NCBI GenBank assembly: GCA_963784425.1 | Contig: CAWARM010000003.1 | Coordinates: 18,014 to 82,013, forward strand | DNA: 64,000 nucleotides | Source: SHZL01 sp963784425 | GTDB taxonomy: Bacteria; Pseudomonadota; Gammaproteobacteria; Xanthomonadales; SZUA-36 | Direction of reading: 5' to 3' | Part shown: positions 36,728 to 45,826 of the stretch, one piece after another | Position numbering within the stretch: the first letter of the stretch is position 1 | Layout of the letters: each line of letters opens with the position of its first letter | Program-made: the position numbers and the translations under genes | The notes under the pieces: model-generated | Databases searched by the model: none | What the model was told of the DNA's origin: nothing | The model's input: only the letters and a program-made list of their open reading frames with translations

Positions 36728-36767
36728 GATGATGGCTCCCTAGCATATGAACCGAAAAGCGATCCAT

Positions 36768-36796
36768 ATAATAGACTGCCTTTAATATGGAGACAA
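36768..36796 (-). promoter_or_regulatory. Promoter of fic
   Basis: On the minus strand TTGTCT (36791-36796) and TATTAT (36768-36773) are 17 bases apart, close to consensus, and point to fic with a leader of about 34 bases. Confidence 0.55.
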
Positions 36797-36812
36797 TAGA
36801 CCGTCCTTATTT
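36770..36812. promoter_or_regulatory. Direct repeats over the fic promoter, candidate operator
   Basis: AATAGACTGCCTTTAATA (36770-36787) and AATAGACCGTCCTTATTT (36795-36812) match at most positions with a 25-base period. They cover the -10 and -35 boxes, as expected for autorepression, possibly by the winged-helix tail of Fic. Confidence 0.4.
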
Positions 36813-36896
36813 TAGTTTCGCAACAATGCGGCCTGATGCACCGAGGCAATTTGACGATCTCTTCGGCCACTGGAAATAGTTCCTTGCTTACCCTGT

Positions 36897-37622
36897 ATGA
36901 TGGGCTCCATGGTCACTGAAGACTCCACCGGCGGGCCCATGCCTGCCCTGCCCCTGCCTCAATTGCGCTATCGCTACCAAACACTTGATTTGGGCGGCAC
37001 TGCTATCCATGTTCGTACCCTGTGGGACCAGCAACAGTTTTCCGATACCGCAGGGGCTGCTGCCCGGCTGGGAATTTCTTCGGCTGCGTGGCCCTTGTTC
37101 GGGCTGATCTGGGCCTCGGGGGAAGTGCTGGCGCGATTGATGGTGACGCAGGACGTTGCCGGCAAGCGCATCCTGGAAGTCGGTTGCGGCATTGGACTGG
37201 CCAGCCTGGTGCTTAACCAGCGCATGGCCGACATCACCGCGACCGACATCCATCCCGAGGCGGGGGAGTTCATCCTGGAAAACACCCGCATCAACCAGGA
37301 TCGCCCCATTCCCTTCGTGCGCACCGGTTGGTCTGATGCCATTAGTGAGCTCGGCAGATTCGACCTGATCATAGGCAGCGACCTGCTGTATGAGCGTGAC
37401 CACGTAATCCCGCTGGCCGACTTTATCCATCAGCACGCCGGCGAGAATTGCGAGGTAATACTGATTGATCCCGGCCGGGGTCACCATGCGCCCTTCAGCA
37501 AGAAAATGGTGAGCCTGGGCTACTCACACAGCCAGGAACGACCGGTATACTCAGGCGATGTGCAATCGATGCCGCGCGGCCAGGTATTGCATTACCACCG
37601 CAGTCCCACCAGTTACAATTGA
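36897..37622 (+). CDS. Class I SAM-dependent methyltransferase (Methyltransf_16-like)
   Basis: About 237-241 residues (start 36897 or ATG 36909). Motif I is RILEVGCGIGLASLVL; the acidic end of strand two is ITATDIHPEA; IIGSDLLYERDHV is the post-III segment typical of METTL-type protein lysine methyltransferases. The substrate is unknown. It lies upstream of the beta-oxidation operon with a 111-base gap and may be independent of it. Confidence 0.78.
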   Translation: MMGSMVTEDSTGGPMPALPLPQLRYRYQTLDLGGTAIHVRTLWDQQQFSDTAGAAARLGISSAAWPLFGLIWASGEVLARLMVTQDVAGKRILEVGCGIGLASLVLNQRMADITATDIHPEAGEFILENTRINQDRPIPFVRTGWSDAISELGRFDLIIGSDLLYERDHVIPLADFIHQHAGENCEVILIDPGRGHHAPFSKKMVSLGYSHSQERPVYSGDVQSMPRGQVLHYHRSPTSYN

Positions 37623-37733
37623 CGGCTGAACGATCAGACTGCCAAACTGGCAGATTGCCATATTGCCAGACTACCCAATTGCAAGACCAGATAACTAACC
37701 ATGGGCCCGGGTTCGGGCTTTTCGAGGATGACC

Positions 37734-38942
37734 ATGACTGAAGCATTCATTTACGATCACGTCCGCTCACCGCGCGGGCGCGGCAAGACTAACGGCTCAT
37801 TGCACGCCATCACGCCGATGGATCTGTGCAGCCAGGTGCTGGCCAGCCTGCGCGACCGCAATGAACTGGACACGCGCCTGCTGGACGACGTGATTTTCGG
37901 CTGCGTAACGCCGGTGGGAGAACAGGGTGCGGACATTGCGCGTGTTGCGGCATTGAATGCCGACTACGCCCAAACCGTGCCGGGCAAGCAACTCAACCGG
38001 TTTTGCGCCTCGGGACTCGAGGCTGTCAATACCGCGGCGGCGCAAGTCATGTCGGGCCAGTCCGATGCCGCCATTGGCGGCGGCGTGGAATGCATGTCGC
38101 GCGTGCCCATGGGGACCGACGGAGGCGCAATGGCCACCGACCCGCAAACCGCCTACAAGGTGTATTTCGTGCCACAGGGCATAGGCGCCGACCTGATTGC
38201 CACCAAGTACGGATTCTCGCGCACGGATCTCGATGCCTACGCACTGGAAAGCCAGGTGCGCGCCGCCCACGCATGGAACAAGGGTTATTTCGGAAAATCC
38301 ATACTGCCCATCAGCAATCACATCGGCGAAATCGTGCTTGATAAGGATGAGCACATGCGCCCCGACTCCAGCATGGAAAGCCTCGCCAGCCTCAAGCCGG
38401 CGTTCACCATTCCCGGCGACCAGGGAGGGTTTGATGCCGTGGCCTTGCAGCGTTATCCCGAGGTGGAGTTCATTGACCACCGCCACACCGCAGCCAATTC
38501 CAGCGGCATCGTCGATGGCGCGGCCGCCATATTGGTCGCCAATGCCAAAACAGGCAAAAAAATGGGTCTGAAGCCGCGCGCCCGCATCCGCGCGTTTGCC
38601 TCCATCGGCAGCGAGCCCACCATCATGCTGACCGGCCCGGCGCCAGCTACCGAAAAAGTGCTGAAACGGGCACGCATGAGCACCTCCGACATCGACCTGT
38701 TCGAGCTCAACGAAGCGTTTGCTGCGGTGGTGCTGCGCTACATGCAGCAACTGAACATTCCCCACGACAAGATCAACGTGAATGGTGGCGCCATTGCCAT
38801 GGGTCACCCGCTGGGCGCAACCGGCGCAATGATCCTCGGCACCGTGCTCGATGAACTCGAACGGCGCAACCTGGGCACGGCTCTCGTTACCCTGTGCATC
38901 GGCGCAGGCATGGGCACCGCCACCATTATCGAACGCGTCTGA
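37734..38942 (+). CDS. Acetyl-CoA C-acyltransferase (thiolase)
   Basis: A 402-residue thiolase from the ATG at 37734. The acylated Cys is in NRFCASGLEAV (about residue 94), catalytic His in GGAIAMGHPLGATGA and the second Cys in LCIGAGMGTA. It performs the last step of beta-oxidation, releasing acetyl-CoA or propionyl-CoA. It is the first of four same-strand genes (thiolase, multifunctional hydratase/dehydrogenase, acyl-CoA dehydrogenase, CoA transferase). Confidence 0.9.
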   Translation: MTEAFIYDHVRSPRGRGKTNGSLHAITPMDLCSQVLASLRDRNELDTRLLDDVIFGCVTPVGEQGADIARVAALNADYAQTVPGKQLNRFCASGLEAVNTAAAQVMSGQSDAAIGGGVECMSRVPMGTDGGAMATDPQTAYKVYFVPQGIGADLIATKYGFSRTDLDAYALESQVRAAHAWNKGYFGKSILPISNHIGEIVLDKDEHMRPDSSMESLASLKPAFTIPGDQGGFDAVALQRYPEVEFIDHRHTAANSSGIVDGAAAILVANAKTGKKMGLKPRARIRAFASIGSEPTIMLTGPAPATEKVLKRARMSTSDIDLFELNEAFAAVVLRYMQQLNIPHDKINVNGGAIAMGHPLGATGAMILGTVLDELERRNLGTALVTLCIGAGMGTATIIERV

Positions 38943-38983
38943 TCGCGTTCCATACCGCACAAGACCACAGAGACATAGAGCAC

Positions 38984-41140
38984 ATGAACCATACCCCCAC
39001 GACCAGCACAATCAAATACTCCGTTGACAGCGATGGCGTGGCCATCCTGGCCATAGACCTGCCCGGTAAATCCATGAATGTTCTCACCCCGGAACTGATG
39101 GATGACCTCGAGACCCTGGTCAAGCGCGTCGCCGCTGACCCGGCAGTGAAAGGCGCCGTCATCACGTCCGCCAAGAAAGCATTCATTGCCGGCGCTGATA
39201 TCAAGGACATGGTCACCGCCTATGATCGCGGCGTGACCGTGAAAGAGGCATTTGCATTCAGCAATCAGCTCAATCGCCGTTTCCGCGCCATGGAGACCTG
39301 TGGCAAACCCATTGCTGTTGCCATGAACGGCCTTGCGCTGGGCGGCGGCCTGGAAGTGTGCCTTGCCTGCCACTACCGCGTGATGACGGATGACCCGCGC
39401 GCCGTGGTCGGTTTCCCCGAAGTGAATATTGGCCTCCTGCCTGGCGCCGGTGGAACGCAGCGACTACCCCGGCTCATTGGCGTAGCCGAAGCTTTGCCTC
39501 TGATCCTGCAAGCCAAAAACGTGAATTCGCAGAAAGCACTGGAGCTCGGCATCGTGCATGAACTGGCCCCGGCAGACCAGGTGCTGGAGCGGGCCAGGAA
39601 ATGGGTGCTTGAAAAAGGTGATCCGGTTCAACCCTGGGACAAGAAAGACTTCAAGCTGCCTGGTGGCGCCGGCGCAATGACACCCCGGAACGCCCAGAAC
39701 TACACGGTCAGCACGTCCCTGGTCGCGGGCAAGACCCAGCACAACTACCCGGCCCCGATTGCCGCCCTCTCAGCCATTTACGAGGGCTGCATCACACCGA
39801 TCGACGCGGGCCTGAACATCGAATCGCAGTACTTTGCCACGCTGCTGGCGGGGCCGGTAGCACGCAACATGATGCGTACCCTGTTCGTCAACAAAGGTGC
39901 GGCGGACAAGCTCAGCCGGCGTCCCGAGGGCATCGAAAAATCGTCAGTGAAAAAGCTCGGCATACTCGGCGCCGGCATGATGGGCGCAGGTATTGCCTAT
40001 GTATCGGCCAAGTCCGGCATGCAGGTGGTGCTGCTCGATTCCGACCTGGGCAAGGCCGAACACGGCAAGGCATATTCAACCGGCTTGCTGGACAAGGACA
40101 TCGCGCGCGGGTATTCCACCGAAGCAAAGAAACAGGCGCTGCTCGGCCTGATAACGCCAACGGCTGATTACGCTGCGCTTGCAGGCTGTGATCTGGTCAT
40201 TGAAGCGGTGTTTGAGAACGTCGACATCAAGGCCGACGTTACGCGCAAGACCGAGGCCGTCGTGGCTGCGACCACCATCTTTGCCAGCAATACCTCGACC
40301 CTGCCGATCACCGGCCTGGCTACGGCTTCGAAGCGACCCAAGAGCTTTATTGGCCTGCATTTCTTCTCGCCGGTGGACAAGATGCCGCTGGTGGAAGTCA
40401 TAGTCGGCAAGAAAACTTCCAACGAAGCCATTGCCCGCAGCCTGGACTACGTCCAGCAGATCGGCAAGACCCCGATCGTGGTCAACGACAGCCGCGGCTT
40501 TTTCACCAGCCGGGTATTTAGCACCTACACCAGCGAAGGAATTCGCATGCTGGCCGAGGGCATCAACCCGGCCCTGGTCGAGAACGCGGCGAAAATGGTG
40601 GGCTTGCCTGTTGGGCCTCTTGCAGTTACTGATGAAGTGACCATCGAACTTGCCTGGAAGATCGGCAAGGCAACGGCCGAAGCTCTGGGAAAAGCATACC
40701 CCTCCGACCCGGCAGAGCAGGTCATTGCAGCCATGGTGGAACTTGGGCGCAAGGGCAAACGCTACGGCGCCGGCTTCTACGACTACCCGGCAGACGGGAA
40801 GAAACAGCTCTGGGCCGGGCTGGCGCAGCACTTCCCGCTGAGCGAACAGCAACCGGATGTCGCTGCAGTAAAGGAACGGCTGTTGTATATCGAGGCGCTG
40901 GAATCGGCGCGCTGTTTTGAGGAGAAAGTGATAACCCATCCTGCCGATGCCGACGTCGGCTCCATCTTTGGCATTGGCTTCCCGGCCTGGACCGGGGGCG
41001 TCCTGTCCTTCATCGACACCATCGGTATCGGCCCGTTTGTCAAAAACTGCGACCGTTTGGCCAAAGCCCATGGCGAGCGCTTCAAGGTGTCGCGCTGGTT
41101 GCGCGCTCGGGCCAAAAACAACCAGCCTTTCTATTCCTGA
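38984..41140 (+). CDS. FadB/FadJ-type enoyl-CoA hydratase/3-hydroxyacyl-CoA dehydrogenase
   Basis: A 718-residue bifunctional enzyme from the ATG at 38984. N-terminal hydratase domain: AFIAGADIKDM, MNGLALGGGLEVCLACHYRV and FPEVNIGLLPGAGGTQRLPR carry the oxyanion hole and catalytic Glu residues. NAD-binding domain: LGILGAGMMGAGIAYVSA (about 318). Dehydrogenase: HFFSPVDKMPLVEVI with catalytic His. It carries out steps two and three of beta-oxidation. 41 bases after the thiolase, so the pair form the FadAB-like unit of this operon. Confidence 0.92.
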   Translation: MNHTPTTSTIKYSVDSDGVAILAIDLPGKSMNVLTPELMDDLETLVKRVAADPAVKGAVITSAKKAFIAGADIKDMVTAYDRGVTVKEAFAFSNQLNRRFRAMETCGKPIAVAMNGLALGGGLEVCLACHYRVMTDDPRAVVGFPEVNIGLLPGAGGTQRLPRLIGVAEALPLILQAKNVNSQKALELGIVHELAPADQVLERARKWVLEKGDPVQPWDKKDFKLPGGAGAMTPRNAQNYTVSTSLVAGKTQHNYPAPIAALSAIYEGCITPIDAGLNIESQYFATLLAGPVARNMMRTLFVNKGAADKLSRRPEGIEKSSVKKLGILGAGMMGAGIAYVSAKSGMQVVLLDSDLGKAEHGKAYSTGLLDKDIARGYSTEAKKQALLGLITPTADYAALAGCDLVIEAVFENVDIKADVTRKTEAVVAATTIFASNTSTLPITGLATASKRPKSFIGLHFFSPVDKMPLVEVIVGKKTSNEAIARSLDYVQQIGKTPIVVNDSRGFFTSRVFSTYTSEGIRMLAEGINPALVENAAKMVGLPVGPLAVTDEVTIELAWKIGKATAEALGKAYPSDPAEQVIAAMVELGRKGKRYGAGFYDYPADGKKQLWAGLAQHFPLSEQQPDVAAVKERLLYIEALESARCFEEKVITHPADADVGSIFGIGFPAWTGGVLSFIDTIGIGPFVKNCDRLAKAHGERFKVSRWLRARAKNNQPFYS

Positions 41141-41166
41141 AACCCTCGCGGTACAAGGCTGAAGGT

Positions 41167-42333
41167 ATGCAACGCCTGATATTTGAAGAAGAGCACAACA
41201 TGTTCCGCGATTCGGTGCGGCGCTTCATGCAGACCGAAATCGAACCACATGTCGAGGCCTGGCGCGAAGCGGGAATTTGCGATAAGTCAGCTTTCCTCAA
41301 GGCCGGGAAGCAGGGCTTGCTGTGCATGTGGGCCGATGAAAAGTACGGCGGACTGGGCATGACGGATTTCCGTTTTGAGCAGGTGGTCATCGAAGAGACC
41401 ATTCGCCATGGCGACATTGGCTTGTTCCTGAGCCTGCACAGCCGCCTGGTCGGCCCCTACATTGATGCGCTGGGGAGCGAAGCACTCAGACAACGCCTGC
41501 TGCCAAAGATGATCAGTGGCGAGACCATACTCGGCGTGGCCATGTCCGAACCCTCCGCCGGCAGCGATATTGCCGGTATCAAGAGCCGCGCCGTCCGGGA
41601 CGGCGACGACTGGATCATCAATGGCTCCAAGACCTATATTTCCAACGGTATCAATGGCGGCGCGTTCGTGGTCGCAGCCCGTTCCGTGCCGGGCAAACCC
41701 CATGGCCTGGGTCTGTTCGTGGTCGAGGAAGGCATGCCGGGTTTCAGCCGGGGCCGCAACCTGAGCAAGATGGGCCTTAAAACCCAGGACACGGCAGAAC
41801 TGTTTTTTGAGAATGTGCGCGTACCGGCGGAAAATGTGCTCGGGGACCCGGAACGGGGTTTCTACCAACTTATGCATTTCCTCGCCGAGGAACGACTGAT
41901 CAGCGCCTGCCAGGCCATTGCCCATGCGCAGGTGGCGTTTGATATCACGCTGGACTACATCCTTGAGCGCAAGGCCTTCGGCCGGCCCATCGGCGCTTTC
42001 CAGAACAGTCGCTTCAAGATGGCCGAGATGCGCACGGCGCTGGACGTCACCCAGACTTTCATGGATCAGTGCGTGCTGTTGCACAACGCCGGCCAACTCA
42101 CGGCGGACCTTGCTGCCGAGGCGAAATACCATGCCACGGAAGTTGAATCAAAAGTGATGGATGAATGTGTGCAACTGCACGGCGGCGCCGGTTACATGAG
42201 CGAGTACCGGATTTCACACATGTTCACCGATGCCCGCGTGTCCCGCATCTATGCCGGCAGCACCGAGATCATGAAAGAAATCATTGCGCGCAGCATTGGC
42301 CTGGATGAACGTAAGTTGATGAACCCACACTGA
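41167..42333 (+). CDS. Acyl-CoA dehydrogenase
   Basis: A 388-residue FAD enzyme that introduces the first double bond in acyl-CoA. AMSEPSAGSDIAGIKSRA and WIINGSKTYISNGINGG are the flavin and substrate motifs; LHGGAGYMSEYRISHMFTDA lies near the end. The usual catalytic Glu of IYEGT is replaced: RIYAGSTEIMKEI. That is typical of the isovaleryl-CoA and long-chain type, where the base sits elsewhere. With a CaiB/BaiF enzyme next door this hints at branched substrates. 26 bases after the preceding gene. Confidence 0.9.
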   Translation: MQRLIFEEEHNMFRDSVRRFMQTEIEPHVEAWREAGICDKSAFLKAGKQGLLCMWADEKYGGLGMTDFRFEQVVIEETIRHGDIGLFLSLHSRLVGPYIDALGSEALRQRLLPKMISGETILGVAMSEPSAGSDIAGIKSRAVRDGDDWIINGSKTYISNGINGGAFVVAARSVPGKPHGLGLFVVEEGMPGFSRGRNLSKMGLKTQDTAELFFENVRVPAENVLGDPERGFYQLMHFLAEERLISACQAIAHAQVAFDITLDYILERKAFGRPIGAFQNSRFKMAEMRTALDVTQTFMDQCVLLHNAGQLTADLAAEAKYHATEVESKVMDECVQLHGGAGYMSEYRISHMFTDARVSRIYAGSTEIMKEIIARSIGLDERKLMNPH

Positions 42334-42355
42334 TCTTTTGGGAAAGGAACGCACA

Positions 42356-43512
42356 TTGGGCCCGTTGAGCGGATTGCGCATCATCGAGGTCACTGGACCT
42401 GGGCCAGGGCCGTTCTGCGGCATGATGCTGGCTGACATGGGCGCCGAGGTCATACGCGTGGAGCGCAGCAGTGCCCTGCCCGATTCACCCGTCCCCAAGG
42501 ACCCGCTTGTGCGCAGCCGCAAATCCATTGCCCTCGACCTGAAAAATCCACGCGGACTAGAGATCCTGTTGCGCCTCGCGACCAGTCTGACGCCCTGTTC
42601 GAGGGCTTCCGGCCGGGCGTTGCGGAACGCCTGGGCTTCGGCCCGGACGTCTGCCTGCAACGCAATGCCAGGCTGGTCTATGGGCGTATCACCGGTTGGG
42701 GACAGGACGGGCCACTGGCCCACGCTGCCGGCCACGACATCAATTACATTGCCCTTTCCGGTGCACTGCACGCCATCGGCGTTGCCGGTGGTAAACCGGT
42801 GCCACCACTGAACCTGGTAGGCGATTTTGGTGGCGGCGGCATGCTGCTGGCATTCGGCATGGTGTGTGCGCTGCTCCACGCACAGCGCACAGGCGCCGGT
42901 CAGGTGGTTGATGCCACCATGGTCGATGGCGTTCTGGCACAAATGGCACTGTCGTTTGGGCTTATGTCGATGGGATTGTTTTCTGGCCAGCCCGGCGAGC
43001 ACGCACTGGCCGGAGCAGCCCCGTTCTACGATACCTACGGAACCGCCGACGGTCGATTTGTGGCGATAGGCTCACTGGAGCCACAATTCTTCAAGCTGCT
43101 GCTGGAAAAAACGGGCATTCCCCAGGACGAGTTTGCCGGCGCCGGTTTTCACTCCCAGTATTCGGCCATGGCTACCGACACGTGGCCGGAACTTCGACGG
43201 CGACTGGCCGCAGCGTTTCAGCAGAAAACCCGTGATGAGTGGTGCGCCATCATGGAAGGCAGCGATGTGTGTTTTGCTCCCGTGTTGACCCTGGCCGAAG
43301 TGCATGAACATGCTCACCACCTGGCACGCAAGGCAGTTATTGAAATTGCCGGTGTCATGCAGAACGCGCCGGCGCCACGTTTCAGCGTTTCAACAACCGG
43401 GAAACCCACACCCCCGCCCCGTCACGGCCAGGACAGTGACAGCGTGCTCTCGACATTGGGCTTTTCCGCCGCGGATATCCTGGAGCTGCGCAAGGACGGC
43501 ATCATTACCTGA
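42356..43512 (+). pseudogene. CaiB/BaiF CoA transferase family, one-base frameshift
   Basis: A class III CoA transferase or alpha-methylacyl-CoA racemase gene, split by a one-base loss. From a TTG at 42356 (AAAGGAA upstream) it reads MGPLSGLRIIEVTGPGPGP to LEILLRLA, then leaves frame. Restoring one C to the CC at 42582-42583 gives RLATQSDALFEGFRPGVAER, and the frame runs through GRITGWGQDGPLAHAAGHDI to the stop at 43512, about 386 residues. The catalytic-Asp region (HDINYIALSGALHAIG) is intact. The break could be a recent mutation or an assembly error. Confidence 0.85.
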
Positions 43513-43522
43513 GGGCTGGCCG

Positions 43523-45253
43523 CTAGGCAAATTTCAGCGCACCACCATCGTGCACGACGGCTCCGTCGACCACGGTTGCCAACACCTGGGTCGCCGGCAA
43601 ATCCTGGACATCGCAGCTAAAGGGGTCGCGGTCGACAATCGTGATATCGGCGTGATTACCGACGGCGATGGTGCCGATCCCGTGCCAATCAAGGACGCGC
43701 GCTGCGTCACGGGTCCACATGAGGATTGCCTGGGCGCGGGAAACCGCCTGGCCGACATCCAGGTTGCGGTAGCCGCTGCCGCCGAACTCGCAGGTCTCGG
43801 CGAGCGCGATCTGTTCGAAGACATTGCGCGGGCCCCAGTCGGTCCCGCAGCCGACCGTCACGCCGTAGTCGAGCCAGCGCTTGAGCGGGACGATGTCCGG
43901 CTTGACGTGCGGACCGATGCGTTCGACGTACATATCGCCCTTGCCCCAATGAAACCCCTTCGACGTCGTGACGCACATGTCGAGTGCAGCATAGCGACGT
44001 GCATCCGCATCGTTAACGAAAATCGCGTGCTGCACAATCCAGCCGCGCTTGCGGATCTCGGCAGCGGCGTGCTTGGCCACGGAATTGAAAAAATTGTCAT
44101 GGTCCTTGCCGGTGGCGGCGAGAATATTCATGCACACACCCTGGTCCATGCAGTAATCGACGGCCATTTCCTCCACCCACTTCGGCAGGAACTCGTAGCC
44201 ATGGATGAGTTCACCGTATGGACTCTTGAACGGCTCATGCCAGTTCAGGAATCCCGGCCAGCAGGGACCGCTGCGCGCGACCGTGATGCCGTCGTGGCGC
44301 AACCACGCGTCGTTCAGGTCGCTCAGCGAGGCGGTCAAGGCCAGACGTGCGCGCAGATCCGCCTCGGTCGGCATGTAGTGCGGATTGAAGGCTTGCGGCG
44401 CGGCTTCGAGGCTCGTCTTCACGCGGCAGGTCAATGCCTGCTCGGCACGTAGCGCGCGGTAGGCGCTGATGTGGCTCGGCTCCATGACATGGGATTCGTA
44501 AATCGTCGTCACGCCGAGGCGATTCATCTCGCTCATGCCCAAACGACCGGCCACTGGCCAGATCGCATCGGGCGCGGTCGGCAACTTGCCCCAGATCTGC
44601 AGCCAGAATGGGTCATGGGTGTAATAGTTCGTCACCGATCCATACAGGATGCCGGTCAGTTCGTTACGCGCGTCGCGCTCGATGAACACGTCGCATACCC
44701 GGCGCGGCGTGACCCACGATAACCCGAGTCGCTGCAACGCCAGCGTGTTGAACGCGACGACATTCGGAATACGTGGCGCCCACGCCTGGATCATGATGGG
44801 ATGCTCGCGGCTCGCACAGTCCAGAACGTGGCGGTCCGGCAGCCGCCGTTCCTCAAGATTGCGGTAGGAACGCCGGGTGAAGTAATGTGCCTCGCCGACC
44901 GGCGTGCACATGATCCACTCGCCTTTGGGCGTTTGCGCTGCGCGCGCGGAGATCCGGGCGACGATGTCGTCATGGTTGCGTGCGTCAGCCAGATTCACGC
45001 ACGCCGCGCCGAGCGCGGCGAAGTGCATCGCATGAGGATGGGTATCAACCAGGCCCGGCAGCACGGTCGCGCCTTGCACGTCGATGCGAATCGGATCGGG
45101 GCCGGCGGCCGCGACCATCTCATCACGCCCACCCAGCGCCACAATCCGTCCGGCTTCGAGGACCAGCGCCTGCTGCGCCGCTGTGATGCCGTCGCAGGCT
45201 TGAACGCGACCACCGAAGATGAGCGTCCGTCGAGCGGGTGTTGGGGTGGGCAT
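43523..45253 (-). CDS. Amidohydrolase family protein (YtcJ-like)
   Basis: A 576-residue metal-dependent hydrolase. N-terminal H-x-H metal site GLVDTHPHAMHF, a central His in WIVQHAIFVNDADARR, and the late Asp in VTVGCGTDWGPRN. The C-terminal sheet ends ATVVDGAVVHDGG, typical of YtcJ/amidohydrolase 3 proteins. No signal peptide. The substrate is unknown. It is convergent with the CoA transferase gene and runs away from ridA. Confidence 0.85.
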   Translation of the reverse strand: MPTPTPARRTLIFGGRVQACDGITAAQQALVLEAGRIVALGGRDEMVAAAGPDPIRIDVQGATVLPGLVDTHPHAMHFAALGAACVNLADARNHDDIVARISARAAQTPKGEWIMCTPVGEAHYFTRRSYRNLEERRLPDRHVLDCASREHPIMIQAWAPRIPNVVAFNTLALQRLGLSWVTPRRVCDVFIERDARNELTGILYGSVTNYYTHDPFWLQIWGKLPTAPDAIWPVAGRLGMSEMNRLGVTTIYESHVMEPSHISAYRALRAEQALTCRVKTSLEAAPQAFNPHYMPTEADLRARLALTASLSDLNDAWLRHDGITVARSGPCWPGFLNWHEPFKSPYGELIHGYEFLPKWVEEMAVDYCMDQGVCMNILAATGKDHDNFFNSVAKHAAAEIRKRGWIVQHAIFVNDADARRYAALDMCVTTSKGFHWGKGDMYVERIGPHVKPDIVPLKRWLDYGVTVGCGTDWGPRNVFEQIALAETCEFGGSGYRNLDVGQAVSRAQAILMWTRDAARVLDWHGIGTIAVGNHADITIVDRDPFSCDVQDLPATQVLATVVDGAVVHDGGALKFA

Positions 45254-45445
45254 AGTGCTTTCCTCCGTTTTCTAAGCTGTGTTCTGCACTGGCGGTGAGC
45301 ATCCCGGTGGCGAACGGGATGCACATGGACCCTACGTTTGATCGTCACGTTAGCAGGGTCGAGCGGCCCAAGCTCGGGCGACATCATTATGCATCATCCG
45401 CTAGAATCCGCGTATTGCCCCGCTTGCAATGAGAGGAACGCGCAT

Positions 45446-45799
45446 ATGCAAATCAACCGAATAGAACCCGGCGCCAATCTATCCCAGGCTGTGACGGCCG
45501 GTGATTTCATCTTTCTTGCAGGGCAGGTGGCACCGGATACCTCCAAGCCAGTCAGCGACCAGACCCGCCAGGTGCTGGCGGAAATTGACCGCCTGCTGGG
45601 TGCCCTGGGCTCGAACCGCTCACACCTGCTCAGCGTAACCATCTATCTTGCGGACATCGGTGATTTTGCAGCAATGAATACTGAATGGAGCCGCTGGATT
45701 CCTGTCGATGCAAAACCCGCGCGCGCTACCGTCGAGGCCAAATTGGCATCACCACACTACCGTGTGGAAATGCAGGTCACAGCAGCAAAAGCCCGATAG
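45446..45799 (+). CDS. RidA family protein
   Basis: A 117-residue protein from the ATG at 45446 with GAGAGGA upstream. GDFIFLAGQVAPDT, SVTIYLADIGDFAAMNTEW and the Arg in ARATVEAKLASPHYRVEMQV are RidA/YjgF features; that Arg binds the substrate in enamine deaminases. It probably clears reactive enamine or imine intermediates. 27 bases before modF. Confidence 0.88.
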   Translation: MQINRIEPGANLSQAVTAGDFIFLAGQVAPDTSKPVSDQTRQVLAEIDRLLGALGSNRSHLLSVTIYLADIGDFAAMNTEWSRWIPVDAKPARATVEAKLASPHYRVEMQVTAAKAR

Positions 45800-45826
45800 G
45801 CCTCACGTGCCGGGAAGGCGCAGCAA

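Noticed and set aside
43304..44452. A 382-codon plus-strand frame running from the CoA transferase end into the amidohydrolase.
   Set aside because: It overlaps two supported genes and shows no family motifs.
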